Of a stretch of DNA of 5,035 bases, positions 1 through 5,035 are shown piece after piece. The notes beneath the pieces are model-generated. The model had not been told where the DNA came from, searched no databases, and worked only from the letters and a program-made list of their open reading frames with translations. The position numbers and the translations under genes were made by a program. This DNA is from Treponema sp. (GTDB taxonomy: Bacteria; Spirochaetota; Spirochaetia; Treponematales; Breznakiellaceae), in NCBI GenBank assembly GCA_031289935.1, contig JAITON010000183.1, positions 1 through 5,035 on the forward strand, given 5' to 3'. Each line of letters begins with the position of its first letter. Position 1 is the first letter of the stretch.

Positions 1-3
1 CGC

Positions 4-171
4 CTATGGGAACTGGTTAGGTACTGACATTGACCTATAAAAATAAGGACGGATGCCGGACACAGACACTTTGCCGTACTGAACCTTGTTCGGCACATAG
101 TCCAGGTCGCACTCGGGACCAGGGGCCGCCCGGCGGATAAGCGCGAACAGAGCATAGCCGCCGAAAGCCTC
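4..171 (-). other. 55-codon open stretch in frame after the helicase stop; possible gene remnant
   Basis: After the helicase TAG stop the same minus-strand frame stays open for 55 codons until a second TAG at 4-6. It contains no ATG; only GTG, CTG or similar codons could start it. The predicted peptide includes the segments ALFALIRRAAPGPECD and NKVQYGKVSVSGIRPYF. Its codons look native to this genome (GAC, CTG, AAC, AAG, GTG, GGC), which suggests real or recently real coding sequence. I do not recognise the product. It could be a decayed C-terminal fragment of another gene, a separate small gene with a non-ATG start, or chance. A competing frame begins at an ATG about 11 nt after an AGGAGG at the helicase stop and stays open to the window edge, but its codon choice looks less natural. 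Confidence 0.25.
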
Positions 172-1389
172 CTAGAGCCCGGTTTCGAATGGCTCCGGGG
201 CGAGGATCTTGCCGCCGTAGAGTTCCTTGGGATAGATGGTGATGCCCAGCCGTTTCTCCAGCCGGGCCAGGCGGCGCATCTCCTCCGCGTCGCCAATACT
301 GACCATGAGGCCCCGCTTCCCCGCCCGGCCCGTGCGGCCCGCCCGGTGGATATAGGCGTCCCCCTCCTCCGGTACGTCCAGGGCGATGATGTGGCTCAGA
401 CCCTCGATGTCGAGCCCCCGGGCGGCCAGGTCCGTGGTCACCAGGACCCGTACCCGGCCCCGGCGAAGGTCCTCCAGGGCCTGTTTCCGCCCGCTCTTGT
501 CCATATCTCCCCAGAGGCCCCCGGCGGCGATATGCCGGAACTGGAGCCGGGAGAGGGTCCGCCCGGCCTCTTCTGCTCTGCCGGTAAAGACCAAGGCCCG
601 CCCGGGCCGGGCCGCAGCCAGGAAGGAGCGGAGGGTATCGATCTTACGGCGGGATTCGCTAAAAAGAGCCCAGTGTTCGATGTCCCGGCGCAGCACCTCC
701 GGGCCGCTGCATTCCAGAAAGGCGGCTTCCGGGTTTCCCCGCACAAAGGGCGCGAGCAGTTCCCGGCTCCAGGGCGGCAGGGTGGCCGAACAGGCGATGG
801 TCTGCCGGGGGGGCTGCTCCGGGGAACGCTCGCCGGCATCGCCGGCGGTGCCAGCGGTGAGCCGCATCAACGCGGCGGTATCTGCACGGAGTTCCGCCGA
901 CACGAGCCGGTCGGCCTCGTCCAGGACCAGGAAACGCAGACGGCCGGTCCGGAGCTTCCCGCCGCGGGCCAGTTCCAGGAGCCGGCCGGGGCTGCCCACG
1001 ACGATAACGGGCCGCTTCCTGAGGCCCTCAATCTGCCGGGACAGAGGGGCGGAACCAATCAATAGGAGAGAAGAAAGCCGCCCCGGACCGTTTTTGGCTC
1101 CCAGGAGAAAATCAACCTCGCCCTTGATCTGGGAACAGAGCTCGTAGGTGGGAGCAACAATGAGGAGGGCCGGGGAATCGCCATCCTGGGCGGCCTCCAG
1201 GAGCCGGCTCAAAAAGGGCAGCAGGTAGGCAAAGGTCTTGCCCGTGCCCGTGGCCGAGGCCAGGAGCAGGTCCTCGCCCCCAAGCAGCCGGGGAATCGCC
1301 CGGCGCTGGACTTCCGTCGGCTCCCGGATGCCCCGCTCCCCCAGCCGGCCGGCCATACTCCCGCCGGCGCCTAATGCTTCAAAAGTCAT
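172..1389 (-). CDS. DEAD-box ATP-dependent RNA helicase, 405 aa
   Basis: This is an ATP-dependent RNA-unwinding enzyme of superfamily 2, expected to act in the cytoplasm on rRNA maturation, ribosome assembly or mRNA turnover. All core motifs are visible in order: Q motif (GIREPTEVQ, 20-28, with the upstream aromatic F3 at the usual 25-residue distance), motif I ASATGTGKT (44-52, lysine 51), Ia APTYEL (79-84, where most members have PTREL), Ib GSPGRL (132-137, usually TPGRL), II DEAD (157-160), III SAT (201-203), IV ALVFTGR (265-271), V TTDLAARGLDI (318-328) and VI HRAGRTGRAG (348-357). The tail after motif VI is only about 50 residues, with no RNA-binding extension. The ATG at 1389 is chosen because it places F3 correctly and has a purine-rich GGGAG site just upstream; a longer reading frame further upstream would run into the symporter gene on the other strand. 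The II-III spacing is longer than usual because of a low-complexity insert at about 177-193. The particular subfamily (RhlE, DbpA, CshA and so on) cannot be assigned. Confidence 0.95.
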   Translation of the reverse strand: MTFEALGAGGSMAGRLGERGIREPTEVQRRAIPRLLGGEDLLLASATGTGKTFAYLLPFLSRLLEAAQDGDSPALLIVAPTYELCSQIKGEVDFLLGAKNGPGRLSSLLLIGSAPLSRQIEGLRKRPVIVVGSPGRLLELARGGKLRTGRLRFLVLDEADRLVSAELRADTAALMRLTAGTAGDAGERSPEQPPRQTIACSATLPPWSRELLAPFVRGNPEAAFLECSGPEVLRRDIEHWALFSESRRKIDTLRSFLAAARPGRALVFTGRAEEAGRTLSRLQFRHIAAGGLWGDMDKSGRKQALEDLRRGRVRVLVTTDLAARGLDIEGLSHIIALDVPEEGDAYIHRAGRTGRAGKRGLMVSIGDAEEMRRLARLEKRLGITIYPKELYGGKILAPEPFETGL

Positions 1390-1417
1390 GGTTCTCCCTT
1401 CCCCCTTTCCTGGTTTT

Positions 1418-1425
1418 ACTATACT
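1418..1425. promoter_or_regulatory. overlapping divergent -10-like elements
   Basis: The gap between the divergent helicase and symporter genes contains TATACT on the plus strand (1420-1425) and TATAGT on the minus strand (complement of 1418-1423). They overlap by four bases. Each would start transcription 20-30 nt before its gene's start codon and leave the ribosome-binding site inside the transcript. Neither has a good -35 hexamer at the usual distance, so the call rests on -10 similarity and position only. The GC-poor stretch 1411-1440 stands out against GC-rich surroundings. Confidence 0.4.
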
Positions 1426-1445
1426 ATCTTTTTGGCTTTTCTTAC

Positions 1446-1451
1446 AGGAGG
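1446..1451 (+). promoter_or_regulatory. Shine-Dalgarno site AGGAGG of the symporter gene
   Basis: A full AGGAGG lies 10 nt before the ATG at 1462. It decides the start: the in-frame TTG at 1432 lies upstream of this site and would make it part of the coding region. Confidence 0.75.
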
Positions 1452-1461
1452 ACTGGTAATT

Positions 1462-2964
1462 ATGCAGATCGGCGTGGTTTTTCTGGTGATATTTCTGGCC
1501 CTGATGACCGGGATCGGTATCTGGGGGATGCGGCGGACCAAAACCCTGGGGGACTTTTTCCTGGGGGGCCGCAGCCTGGGGCCCTGGGTCTCGGCGGTGG
1601 CCTACGGCACCAGTTATTTTTCGGCGGTAATCTTCATCGGCTTTGCGGGGACCCAGGGCTGGCTCTTCGGGCTCAACTCCCTGTGGATCGCCCTGGGGAA
1701 CGCGGTTATCGGGGCGGGAGCGGCCTGGCTCGTCCTGGCCCGGCGCACCCGGCGGCAGACCCAGAACCTGGACACCATGACCATGCCCGAGTATCTCCAG
1801 GAACGTTACGGGGCCAAACACCTTAAGCCCCTGGCCGCCAGCGTCATCTTCTTTTTCCTCCTCCCGTATTCCGCCTCGGTATTTAAGGGCCTGGGGCATC
1901 TTTTTGAAAAGGTCTTTGGGCTGCCCTACGACATCGCCCTGCTCATCATGATTGCCTTTACCGGGGTCTATTTGATTCTGGGGGGCTACTTTGCCATTGC
2001 CATTACGGACTTTATCCAGGGGATTATCATGTTCATCGGAGCGGCTGTGATGATCCTGGTGTTATCCGGCCAGGGGGGCGGTTACATCGAGATGCTGGGG
2101 AAGGCCGCCGAAGGATATGCCGCCCACATTCCCCCGGCAGAGCAGCCCACGGCGTTGACCGTGATCAGCCTGGTGTTCATGACGAGCTTTGGTACCTGGG
2201 GCCTCCCCCAGATGACCCAAAAGTTCTATGCCATCAAAAACGAGCAGCTAATCCCCAAGGCGGCCATTGTTACCACGGTCTTTGCCCTGATGATCGGCTT
2301 CGCGGCCTATTCCACCGGGGCCTTTTCCCACGTGTTTTTCGACCTGGCCACGGTTCCCCGGAGCGAATCCGGGGCCGTGCTCTACGATCTTATCGTCCCC
2401 ACCCTGCTCAGCAACCACCTGCCGGAAGCGCTTCTGGCGCTCATCATGCTCCTGGTACTCTCGGCCTCCATGTCCACCCTGTCGAGCCTGGTGCTGGTAT
2501 CCTCCTCGGCGGTGGCCATCGACCTGGCCCCGGCCCGGCAGGGAACAGGCGCCGGCAAGGACCGCTCCGTGGCCCTGATGCGCTTTCTCTCGCTGGTCTT
2601 TATCATCATTTCCTATTTTATCTCCCGGTTCCAGATCAGCATTATCGTATACCTCATGTCCCTTTCCTGGGGGGTGGTCTCCGGGGCCTTTGCGGCGCCC
2701 TACATTTACGGGCTCTACTGGAAGCGGGTGAGCAAGGCCGGGGCCTACGCGGGCTTACTAACGGGGGTCGTGACGATGATCAGCCTGTTTTTTGTCCTGG
2801 GCGCTTCCCGGTCGCCGCTGGCGGCGTCCATTGCCATCATCCTGCCCTTCCTGGTGGTGCCCCTCGTATCGCTCTGCACCAAGCCGCCGGAGGAGGCCCT
2901 GCTGGAAAAGGCCTTTGCGGGGCTTGGGCAGGGAAAGCAGGGCGTTTTTTTTTCGAAAACTTAA
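1462..2964 (+). CDS. sodium:solute symporter family (SSS) transporter, 500 aa
   Basis: This is an inner-membrane secondary transporter of the SSS family (TC 2.A.21, relatives of PutP, PanF and SGLT), expected to couple sodium influx to uptake of a small solute. About 13 hydrophobic helices can be traced from residue 3 to 471, including the family's opening signature DFFLGGRSLGPWV (31-43), MPEYLQERYG (108-117) before helix 4, the GGYFAIAITDFIQG segment (174-187) and TQKFYAIKNE (252-261). The ASMST motif (335-339) matches the PutP motif that holds Na2-site residues: A335, S338 and T339 correspond to PutP A337, S340 and T341, so sodium coupling is probably intact. Length is normal for the family. 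The substrate cannot be told from sequence; proline, pantothenate, sugars and carboxylates are all known substrates of relatives. The gene appears monocistronic: a new strong promoter begins 9 bp after the stop, and no intrinsic terminator is evident. A run of nine T falls near the 3' end (2945-2953). Confidence 0.93.
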   Translation: MQIGVVFLVIFLALMTGIGIWGMRRTKTLGDFFLGGRSLGPWVSAVAYGTSYFSAVIFIGFAGTQGWLFGLNSLWIALGNAVIGAGAAWLVLARRTRRQTQNLDTMTMPEYLQERYGAKHLKPLAASVIFFFLLPYSASVFKGLGHLFEKVFGLPYDIALLIMIAFTGVYLILGGYFAIAITDFIQGIIMFIGAAVMILVLSGQGGGYIEMLGKAAEGYAAHIPPAEQPTALTVISLVFMTSFGTWGLPQMTQKFYAIKNEQLIPKAAIVTTVFALMIGFAAYSTGAFSHVFFDLATVPRSESGAVLYDLIVPTLLSNHLPEALLALIMLLVLSASMSTLSSLVLVSSSAVAIDLAPARQGTGAGKDRSVALMRFLSLVFIIISYFISRFQISIIVYLMSLSWGVVSGAFAAPYIYGLYWKRVSKAGAYAGLLTGVVTMISLFFVLGASRSPLAASIAIILPFLVVPLVSLCTKPPEEALLEKAFAGLGQGKQGVFFSKT

Positions 2965-3002
2965 AAAAAATCCTTGACATTCCGCTGAAGAGGGTATATA
3001 AT
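2963..3002 (+). promoter_or_regulatory. exact-consensus sigma-70 promoter with upstream A-tract
   Basis: The -35 hexamer TTGACA (2974-2979) and the -10 hexamer TATAAT (2997-3002) both match consensus perfectly and are separated by the ideal 17 bp. An A8 tract (2963-2970) lies just upstream of the -35, where an UP element would contact the RNA polymerase alpha subunit. The predicted transcription start is about 3008-3010. By sequence this should be among the strongest housekeeping promoters in the cell unless repressed. It points toward the small ORF at 3009 and, beyond it, the ABC importer genes. Confidence 0.9.
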
Positions 3003-3008
3003 CATTTC

Positions 3009-3179
3009 ATGATGATGTATGGAAACAGGGGGCAATGCCCAAACTGTAGACGCGTAAACCCGGCCCATATTGACCTTAAGGGCGGTCGCTTGGATGCCCC
3101 CCGCTCGTGTAGTGTGCGCCCAATCCGGCCTAATTCCCCCCCCCCCCCCCCCCCCCCCCCCATGCTCCCGTCTATCTAG
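3009..3179 (+). CDS. small ORF with CPNC motif and C-tract-encoded polyproline, 56 aa; possibly leaderless
   Basis: A run of ATG codons (3009, 3012, 3015) starts at the predicted transcription start of the consensus promoter, so a message from it would be leaderless or nearly so; no Shine-Dalgarno site is possible. The peptide opens MMMYGNRGQCPNCRRVN, carries CPNC at 10-13 and one more cysteine at 34, and is rich in arginine. From residue 44 the C26 tract encodes eight prolines, followed by MLPSI and a TAG stop. The CxxC resembles half of a zinc ribbon, but a second CxxC is missing. GC at third codon positions is about 58% by hand count, less biased than in the flanking genes. I do not recognise a family. 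The alternative is that this is untranslated structured RNA: GGGGGCA (3028-3034) can pair with TGCCCCC (3095-3101). Confidence 0.35.
   Translation: MMMYGNRGQCPNCRRVNPAHIDLKGGRLDAPRSCSVRPIRPNSPPPPPPPPMLPSI
3136..3161 (+). repeat. homopolymeric C26 tract
   Basis: There are 26 consecutive C residues, by far the longest homopolymer in the window. It lies 127 bp or so after the predicted transcription start and inside the small ORF. Tracts of this kind change length by slipped-strand mispairing in many bacteria and are the usual basis of phase variation; in Treponema pallidum, poly-G tract length near tpr promoters affects expression. Here the frame after the tract depends on length modulo 3. The exact count may be unreliable because long homopolymers are often mis-sequenced or mis-assembled. 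Confidence 0.9.
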
Positions 3180-3216
3180 GAGGGCTGTTGAAGGTCTTTC
3201 CCGTGCTTTTTGCTTG

Positions 3217-3242
3217 GGAGTTTTTCGCTCCGCGAAAACTCC
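3217..3242 (+). promoter_or_regulatory. leader hairpin 1
   Basis: The left arm GGAGTTTTTCGC (3217-3228) pairs with the right arm GCGAAAACTCC (3232-3242) around a TCC loop, with one bulged T. The helix is about 11 bp. No T-run follows on either strand, so it is not an ordinary intrinsic terminator. It lies in the probable leader of the ABC importer genes. Confidence 0.6.
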
Positions 3243-3257
3243 ATGAACGGTATTTTA

Positions 3258-3276
3258 CACCTTCCGTTGGAGGGTG
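3258..3276 (+). promoter_or_regulatory. leader hairpin 2
   Basis: CACCTTCC (3258-3265) pairs with GGAGGGTG (3269-3276), 8 bp with one G-U pair and a GTT loop. A mutually exclusive pairing, AACGG (3246-3250) with CCGTT (3264-3268), uses part of the same left arm and loop, so two conformations are possible. Confidence 0.45.
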
Positions 3277-3284
3277 ATAAAAGA

Positions 3285-3310
3285 ACCCAGTTCCTGTAGG
3301 GAAACTGGGT
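3285..3310 (+). promoter_or_regulatory. leader hairpin 3
   Basis: ACCCAGTTCC (3285-3294) pairs with GGAAACTGGGT (3300-3310) with a single bulged A and a five-base loop, about 10 bp. It ends 57 nt before the binding-protein ribosome site and has no downstream T-run. With hairpins 1 and 2 it gives three stem-loops within about 95 nt. Confidence 0.55.
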
Positions 3311-3366
3311 GATATAACAGATAGCCAGTAATTGGCAAAGGAAGCTCATTTTATGAAAAGAACATT

Positions 3367-3371
3367 GGAGG
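3367..3371 (+). promoter_or_regulatory. Shine-Dalgarno site GGAGG of the binding-protein gene
   Basis: GGAGG lies 8 nt before the ATG at 3380 and decides that start. An earlier in-frame ATG at 3353 has a weaker AAGGAAG (3338-3344) before it and would add nine residues ahead of the signal peptide. Confidence 0.75.
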
Positions 3372-3379
3372 TTACACAG

Positions 3380-4867
3380 ATGAAAAGACACATGATGAGG
3401 GCGGCTACGGCCCTTCTGGCCGGAGCCCTGCTGCTCGGTTCCTGTTCCCAGAGCAGCGGGACTTCGGGGTCCGGCGCGGCCGCGCCCTACAAGGTAACCA
3501 TGGCGATCATGATCACGGGCGCGCTCCCGGATATTTCCCTGATTCAGGCGGCCATCAACGACCGCATCCGGGACAAGGGGCTGGAGCTGGAAATTCTGCC
3601 CCTGTCCTATTCGGCCCTCACGGATCAGGTGAACCTGATGATAGCCGGGGGTGAAAAGCTCGATCTTATCCCCCGGTTCAGCAACCAGCTCATCACCGAC
3701 GTAACCCAGGGCAAGCTGCTCCCCATCACCCAATACCTCAAAACCACCGGGACGGATATAGCCCGTGTGGTGGGGGCCGACTATCTGAAAGCGGGAACTA
3801 TCGGCGGGGAAATCTATGGTATTCCCAGCATTCGGGACATGGCGGCCAGTTACGGGATGTGCTTTCGCAAGGACCTTTTGGACAAGTACGGCTTTAAGGT
3901 GGAGGATATCAAGACCACGGCGGATGTAAGCCGGGTGTACGAAACCGTGTCTAAGGGCGAGCCGGGCATGTACATGACCTACAGCCAGGGCAACTTCGCC
4001 GGTATCGTATCCCAGTTGCTGGTCGAATGGGACTCCTTAGGGGATAGCTATGGGGTACTGATGAATCATGGCCAGGATGCTCAACTCAAGGTTGTCAACC
4101 TTTATGAAACCCCGGAATACGCGCAAAAACTGCGGATTGTCCGGGACTGGTATCAGAAGGGCTATGTCATCCCCGACGCGGCCACCAACTCCCAGGCGGG
4201 AACCGTCCTCGTGGGGGCAGGGCAGCTTTTCTCCTTCGCGGCCAACCTGAAACCGGGATTCGACAAGCAATCCACCCTGGGCGCCGGGGGCGTCGAGATG
4301 GTAACCGCCACCATCAGTCCCGCCCTCTCCACCACCGGCCAGGTAGCGATCCTTAGCTGGTCCATCCCCATCACCAGCAAAAACCCAGAAAAGACCGTGG
4401 AATTCTTAAGCCTTATGTACACCGATCCGGTAATCGTGAACCTGTTGGACTGGGGTATCGAGGGCAAACATTACGCCAAACTCAACGGCAACGTGATCAC
4501 CTATCCTGCGGGGGTGGATGCCTCCAATACGGGTTACAACTTTAACCTGGCCTGGACCATCGGCAATTCCCTGTTGGCCTATGCCTGGGAAGGGAACGAC
4601 CTGGATATCAACGACCAGATGCAGGCATTCAACCGGTCCGCCATCATCTCCAAGGCCCTGGGCTTCCAGTTTGACGCCACCCCGGTGCGGAACGCCGTAA
4701 CCGCAGTGGCCAATGTAACGGCGGAATACACCCTAAGCCTGGAATTCGGCATGGTGGACGTGGACAGCACCCTGCCCCGGTTCCAGCGGGCCTTAAAGGA
4801 CGCGGGGATCGACGAGATTGTCGCGGAAAAACAGCGCCAGCTTGACGCCTGGCTGGCGGGAAACTAA
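3380..4867 (+). CDS. ABC importer substrate-binding lipoprotein, LplA-like with DUF3502-type C-terminus, 495 aa
   Basis: This is the solute receptor of a carbohydrate-type ABC importer, tethered by lipid outside the cytoplasmic membrane. The N-terminus is a lipoprotein signal peptide: basic MKRHMMR, hydrophobic stretch 8-19, then LLGSC with the lipidated cysteine at 22, followed by a Ser/Gly/Ala linker to about 35. The mature part shows the two-lobe binding-protein pattern (EKLDLIPRFS 92-101, YGIPSIRD 146-153, FRKDLLDKYGF 162-172). The C-terminal third resembles the DUF3502 group of the family: SKNPEKTVEFLSLMYTDP (333-350), DWGIEGKHY (357-365), GFQFD (428-432) and AEKQRQLDAW (482-491). Proteins of this group sit with LplB-type permeases, as here. 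The substrate is probably an oligosaccharide or similar, but is not determinable. The permease follows after 24 bp, implying one operon; the probable promoter is at 2974-3002, giving a long leader. No ATPase gene is visible; such importers often use a shared MsmK-like ATPase. Confidence 0.92.
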   Translation: MKRHMMRAATALLAGALLLGSCSQSSGTSGSGAAAPYKVTMAIMITGALPDISLIQAAINDRIRDKGLELEILPLSYSALTDQVNLMIAGGEKLDLIPRFSNQLITDVTQGKLLPITQYLKTTGTDIARVVGADYLKAGTIGGEIYGIPSIRDMAASYGMCFRKDLLDKYGFKVEDIKTTADVSRVYETVSKGEPGMYMTYSQGNFAGIVSQLLVEWDSLGDSYGVLMNHGQDAQLKVVNLYETPEYAQKLRIVRDWYQKGYVIPDAATNSQAGTVLVGAGQLFSFAANLKPGFDKQSTLGAGGVEMVTATISPALSTTGQVAILSWSIPITSKNPEKTVEFLSLMYTDPVIVNLLDWGIEGKHYAKLNGNVITYPAGVDASNTGYNFNLAWTIGNSLLAYAWEGNDLDINDQMQAFNRSAIISKALGFQFDATPVRNAVTAVANVTAEYTLSLEFGMVDVDSTLPRFQRALKDAGIDEIVAEKQRQLDAWLAGN

Positions 4868-4880
4868 ATTTACCCGCCAA

Positions 4881-4887
4881 AGGGAGG
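4881..4887 (+). promoter_or_regulatory. Shine-Dalgarno site AGGGAGG of the permease gene
   Basis: AGGGAGG ends four nt before the ATG at 4892, a slightly short but workable spacing. It is the only start signal in the 24-bp gap and shows that the permease has its own translation start, not coupling by overlap. Confidence 0.7.
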
Positions 4888-4891
4888 TACT

Positions 4892-5035
4892 ATGAAGAAG
4901 AAAGGATTTTGGACCAACACCCGGCGCTATATGCCCTTACTGATCATGACTCTGCCGGGGCTGGCCTATCTTTTTATCAACAATTACCTCCCCATGGCGG
5001 GGCTGGTGATCGCCTTTAAGGATTTCAACTATGCC
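4892..5035 (+). CDS. ABC importer permease, LplB type, N-terminal 48 codons only
   Basis: This is the first inner-membrane subunit of the importer whose receptor is encoded upstream. Only the N-terminus is in the window: a short basic cytoplasmic start (MKKKGFWTNTRR), a first membrane helix around residues 14-33 (with LPGLAYLFINNYLPM at 21-35), and then the IAFKDFNYA segment (40-48). That combination, PGL-Y-x-F-I-x-x-Y-L-P-M followed by AFKD(F/Y)N, is characteristic of LplB-like polysaccharide permeases of the MalF side of the MetI-like family. The EAA loop that contacts the ATPase would lie beyond the window. A second LplC-type permease is expected downstream but is not seen. Confidence 0.9.
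   Translation, partial: MKKKGFWTNTRRYMPLLIMTLPGLAYLFINNYLPMAGLVIAFKDFNYA

Larger units (their letters stand above)
3161..3277 (+). other. alternative-frame C-terminal extension readable only if the C-tract length changes
   Basis: If the tract had one C more (27) or two fewer (24), the small ORF would continue past the prolines for 38 residues, through GGLLKVFPVLFAWEFFAPRK and HERYFTPSVGG, to a TGA at 3275-3277. This frame has a hydrophobic-aromatic then basic pattern that looks more protein-like than the other two. With 25 or 28 C the frame would instead add a 28-residue extension ending at a TGA at 3244-3246. In the sequence as given it is closed off from the upstream ATG. An AGGAGGG at 3178-3184 lies inside this frame but is badly spaced to any good start codon. 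Confidence 0.25.

Noticed and set aside
131..163. CGGCGG/CCGCCG inverted repeat after the helicase gene as a terminator
   Set aside because: The stem is 6 bp with a 21-base loop and no T-run follows on the minus strand.
346..1147. Two long plus-strand open frames of 239 and 253 codons across the helicase gene
   Set aside because: Both are antisense shadows of a GC-rich gene; the translations are Pro/Arg/Gly-rich with no motif, while the minus strand encodes all helicase motifs.
1432..1461. TTG start for the symporter
   Set aside because: The AGGAGG at 1446-1451 lies downstream of it and is well placed for the ATG at 1462.
1390..1899. N-terminal extension of the helicase frame upstream of 1389
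   Set aside because: It runs antisense through the symporter gene, is low in motif content, and the Q-motif aromatic residue and ribosome site fit the ATG at 1389.
2945..2970. T9 and A8 tracts flanking the symporter stop as an intrinsic terminator
   Set aside because: The potential stem is only A-T pairs with no GC clamp, so it is unlikely to terminate; the A-tract fits better as an upstream promoter element.
3009..3180. Known RNA families (6S, SRP RNA, tmRNA, RNase P, fluoride, TPP, c-di-GMP, THF and guanidine riboswitches) for the leader
   Set aside because: None of their conserved core sequences could be found by eye.
3176..3733. Long minus-strand open frame of 185 codons opposite the leader and the start of the binding-protein gene
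   Set aside because: Most of it mirrors the well-supported binding-protein gene on the plus strand, and the rest crosses the hairpin region. It has no domain pattern.

Overview
The window comes from a fairly GC-rich bacterium. The gene set (a transporter operon of the LplA/LplB type with a lipoprotein binding protein, an SSS-family sodium symporter and a short DEAD-box helicase) and the style of the lipobox would fit a treponeme-like spirochaete, possibly a gut species. A Paenibacillus-like Firmicute cannot be excluded from sequence alone, and the taxonomic guess is inference.

Layout: (1) Positions 4-171, minus strand, hold a 55-codon open stretch in the same frame as, and directly after, the helicase stop; I do not recognise it. 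(2) Positions 172-1389, minus strand, encode a complete 405-residue DEAD-box RNA helicase. (3) A 72-bp divergent intergenic gap carries overlapping -10-like hexamers for both directions. (4) Positions 1462-2964, plus strand, encode a complete 500-residue sodium:solute symporter. (5) Positions 2965-3379 are the unusual part. An exact-consensus sigma-70 promoter (TTGACA, 17 bp, TATAAT) sits just behind the symporter stop. It is followed by a small ORF with a CPNC motif whose first ATG lies at the expected transcription start, then a run of 26 C residues inside that ORF, then three hairpins. (6) Positions 3380-4867 encode a lipoprotein substrate-binding protein, followed after 24 bp by (7) the first 48 codons of an LplB-type permease that runs off the window.

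How the parts work together: the binding protein and permease form the start of a carbohydrate-type ABC importer operon. The only strong promoter visible upstream is the one at 2974-3002, so the importer probably has a leader of about 370 nt that contains the C26 tract and the hairpins. The most interesting hypothesis is that this leader is a slippage-prone switch. C-tract length decides which of three reading frames follows the small ORF's N-terminal part, and it may also affect transcription or translation into the importer genes. The helicase and symporter appear to be ordinary, independently transcribed neighbours.
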